From the NCBI GenBank assembly GCA_934247125.1, contig CAKQIZ010000083.1, positions 1 through 7,778 on the forward strand: a DNA stretch of 7,778 bases. Direction: 5' to 3'. Positions within the stretch are counted from its first letter, which is position 1, and each line of letters begins with the position of its first letter. The notes beneath the pieces were generated by a model. It was given only the letters and a program-made list of their open reading frames with translations, searched no databases and was not told the origin of the DNA. Made by a program: the position numbers and the translations under genes. Positions 6,164 through 7,778 of the stretch are shown here, piece by piece. The DNA is from an uncultured Clostridia bacterium. Lineage in GTDB: Bacteria; Bacillota; Clostridia; Peptostreptococcales; Anaerovoracaceae.

Positions 6164-7534
6164 ATGGTCAAGGAAAATTTGAGAATACTTGTAGTGGATG
6201 ATGAAAAGGATTACTGTGAGGTCCTGAAGATGATTCTGGAAAGCAACGGGTATGCAGTGGAGACGTGCTTGAACGGAAAAGAGGCACTCGATATACTCGA
6301 AGACCGCAGTTTTGATGTCGTGATATCAGATCTGAACATGCCGGTGATGGATGGATTCGAGCTTCTGAAAAATATCAAGGAGCGCGAATACGATACCGAG
6401 GTGCTGATACTGACCGCATTCGGTACTATAGAAAAGGCAGTCGAGACGATGAAGAACGGCGCGTATTCGTATGTTACGAAGGGGAACGACCCTGAGGAGC
6501 TCCTGATCGAAGTGCGGAGGATAAGGGATATGAGAGCTGCAGCGATGAAAAACCGTGTGCTCGAGGAGCAGGTCAGGGGAGGATACATGCTGGAGAGCCG
6601 GAATCCCCAGTACAGACAGATGCTGATGATGGCAGAGAGAGCTGCGGCAAGCGAAGCGAACATACTGATACTTGGTGAGTCCGGTGCCGGAAAGGAAGTG
6701 CTGGCTACCTTCATACATGAAAAGAGCAGCAGAAAAAACGCCAGTCTGCTGGATCTGAACTGTCAGGCGCTTTCTGATTCGATACTGGAATCCGAGCTCT
6801 TCGGACATGAAAAGGGTGCGTTTACGGGAGCTAATCAGAGAAGGATCGGACTGTTCGAGGCAGCTCACGGCGGGACGCTGTTTCTTGACGAGATCGGCGG
6901 CGTGTCGATGAATCTGCAGGCAAAGCTTCTCAAAGCAATAGAGAACAAGATGATATACAGGATGGGGAGCAATACACCGATAACAGTTGATTTCAGGCTG
7001 ATAACGGCAACTAACAGGAACCTCAAGGAAGACATGGATAAAGAGCTGTTCAGAGGAGACCTGTTCTACAGGATCAGTACGATAGTGCTGGAGATACCGC
7101 CGCTAAGAGAAAGACCGGAGGATATACCTCTTTTCATAGATTACTTCATGGAGAAGTACGCCAGGGATATGAAAAAGACGAACATCGAGATGAGCGACAG
7201 GGTAAGGAGCCTGCTCGTCAATTATGATTACCCGGGCAATGTCAGAGAGCTCAAGAACATAGTGGAAAGGTGCATGGTGCTGTCGGAGCACGGAGAGGTG
7301 CGCGAGGAGTATCTGCCATCGGATATGCTTTCGGAAAGACCTGTCAGGACTGCCACGAACATTTTCGAAACAGACTACACGGAATCTCTCAAGGAGTACA
7401 GGAGCAAGGCCGAGAAGATATATATAGAGGAGCTGCTGTCGAGGTATCCTAATGATCTGAACAAGGTCGCAGAGATCCTCTCGATATCCAGAAGACAGCT
7501 TTTCAACAAGCTGGTCGAATTCGAACTAAAATAG
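6164..7534 (+). CDS. NtrC-family sigma-54-dependent response regulator
   Basis: 456 residues from ATG 6164 (460 if ATG 6152 is used). The receiver (about 1-120) has the acidic pair Asp12/Asp13, phosphoacceptor Asp56 in VISDLNMP, Thr84 and Lys106. The residue after that Lys is Gly instead of the usual Pro. The central AAA+ domain (about 145-375) has Walker A GESGAGKE (171-178), the sigma-54-contacting GAFTGA loop (218-223) and Walker B GGTLFLDE (236-243). FRGDLFYRI (296-304) carries candidate arginine fingers. The C-terminus (about 431-454) is a Fis-type helix-turn-helix, NKVAEILSISRRQLFNKL. It would be phosphorylated by the kinase immediately upstream, then oligomerise and drive ATP-dependent open-complex formation at sigma-54 promoters. 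The only such promoter seen here is at 2259-2275, upstream of its own operon, which points to autoregulation through the structured RNA or its terminator. It is the last gene of the operon. Confidence 0.95.
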   Translation: MVKENLRILVVDDEKDYCEVLKMILESNGYAVETCLNGKEALDILEDRSFDVVISDLNMPVMDGFELLKNIKEREYDTEVLILTAFGTIEKAVETMKNGAYSYVTKGNDPEELLIEVRRIRDMRAAAMKNRVLEEQVRGGYMLESRNPQYRQMLMMAERAAASEANILILGESGAGKEVLATFIHEKSSRKNASLLDLNCQALSDSILESELFGHEKGAFTGANQRRIGLFEAAHGGTLFLDEIGGVSMNLQAKLLKAIENKMIYRMGSNTPITVDFRLITATNRNLKEDMDKELFRGDLFYRISTIVLEIPPLRERPEDIPLFIDYFMEKYARDMKKTNIEMSDRVRSLLVNYDYPGNVRELKNIVERCMVLSEHGEVREEYLPSDMLSERPVRTATNIFETDYTESLKEYRSKAEKIYIEELLSRYPNDLNKVAEILSISRRQLFNKLVEFELK

Positions 7535-7640
7535 ACGGAAGCCGGACATGCGGCATCACAGCGCACGCAGCATACGGACCGAACGTGTCAGACGATCCGT
7601 TCATGCAGGAAAACAGACAGCTGCAGCTTTGCAAAAAAAG

Positions 7641-7660
7641 AAAAAAAGCGGCTTTGCCGC
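7641..7660 (-). terminator. Rho-independent terminator reading leftward (for a gene beyond the right edge)
   Basis: On the minus strand GCGGC-AAA-GCCGC (7660-7648) is a perfect 5-bp hairpin followed by seven T (7647-7641) and, after one C, seven more. On the plus strand the flanks are A runs, so it works only leftward. It implies a convergent minus-strand gene to the right of this window. Confidence 0.7.
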
Positions 7661-7678
7661 AAAAAATAAAGAGAGACT

Positions 7679-7706
7679 ACAGAGCCGGAACAAAGGCTCT
7701 GTTTTT
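7679..7706 (+). terminator. Rho-independent terminator for the permease-kinase-regulator operon
   Basis: CAGAGCC (7680-7686) pairs with GGCTCTG (7695-7701) around the loop GGAACAAA, with an extra A-T pair at the base, then TTTTT (7702-7706). It lies about 145 bases after the regulator stop and is the first plus-strand terminator I see downstream of the operon. Confidence 0.8.
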
Positions 7707-7710
7707 AGTA

Positions 7711-7727
7711 TGACGGGCATGCCGTCA
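7711..7727. other. Short hairpin at the right edge
   Basis: TGACGG and CCGTCA form a perfect 6-bp stem around GCATG, directly after the operon terminator. No T tract follows on either strand. It may be a DNA-binding dyad or the 3' region of a gene beyond the edge; nothing else is recognisable from 7728 to 7778. Confidence 0.25.
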
Positions 7728-7778
7728 GTCTGTGGTGTAAGTTCACGTAGGGCGTAGTTGCCGACGAACCTCATAGCG

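Noticed and set aside
7601..7778. Minus-strand open frame of about 58 codons entering from the right edge
   Set aside because: It translates through both terminator hairpins and their A/T runs (giving Phe-rich low-complexity sequence), so it is probably not coding in this part.

Overview
The window looks like a chromosomal segment of a low-to-moderate-GC Firmicute, most likely an anaerobe of the class Clostridia. The reasons are strong AGGAGG-type ribosome binding sites, heavy use of ATA and AGA/AGG codons despite moderate GC, sigma-54-type regulation, and a gene of the PRK06851 P-loop family. Genus cannot be fixed from the sequence alone.

Layout. On the minus strand, 1-767 is the 5' part of an unrecognised two-helix membrane protein with a long Pro/Ala/Asp/Glu-rich tail; it runs off the left edge. 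It diverges from a plus-strand PRK06851-like P-loop ATPase/kinase-type protein (888-2063). A 713-base stretch without an obvious protein gene follows (2064-2776). Its left part is AT-rich, with phased A/T tracts and two palindromes, like an enhancer region. It leads into a near-consensus -24/-12 (sigma-54) promoter at 2259-2275. From the predicted start near 2285, about 435 nt of strongly self-complementary sequence run to a textbook Rho-independent terminator at 2687-2720. I read this as a sigma-54-dependent structured noncoding RNA. I do not recognise its family, and it is the most interesting element here.

Downstream is a tight operon: an APC-superfamily amino acid/amine permease (2777-4210), a membrane sensor histidine kinase with an extracytoplasmic solute-binding-like domain and a PAS domain (4200-6137), and an NtrC-type response regulator with receiver, GAFTGA-containing AAA+ domain and Fis-type helix-turn-helix (6164-7534). 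Terminators in both orientations lie at 7641-7706, which suggests a convergent minus-strand gene beyond the right edge.

How it may work together (inference). The kinase senses a small extracellular ligand and phosphorylates the NtrC-type regulator. The regulator binds the palindromic sites near 2186-2246 and activates sigma-54 polymerase at 2259-2275. The direct product is the structured RNA. It may act in trans, or may control readthrough through the terminator into the permease-kinase-regulator operon, giving feedback. A weak sigma-A-like promoter (TATAAT at 2729-2734) just after the terminator could supply basal operon expression.
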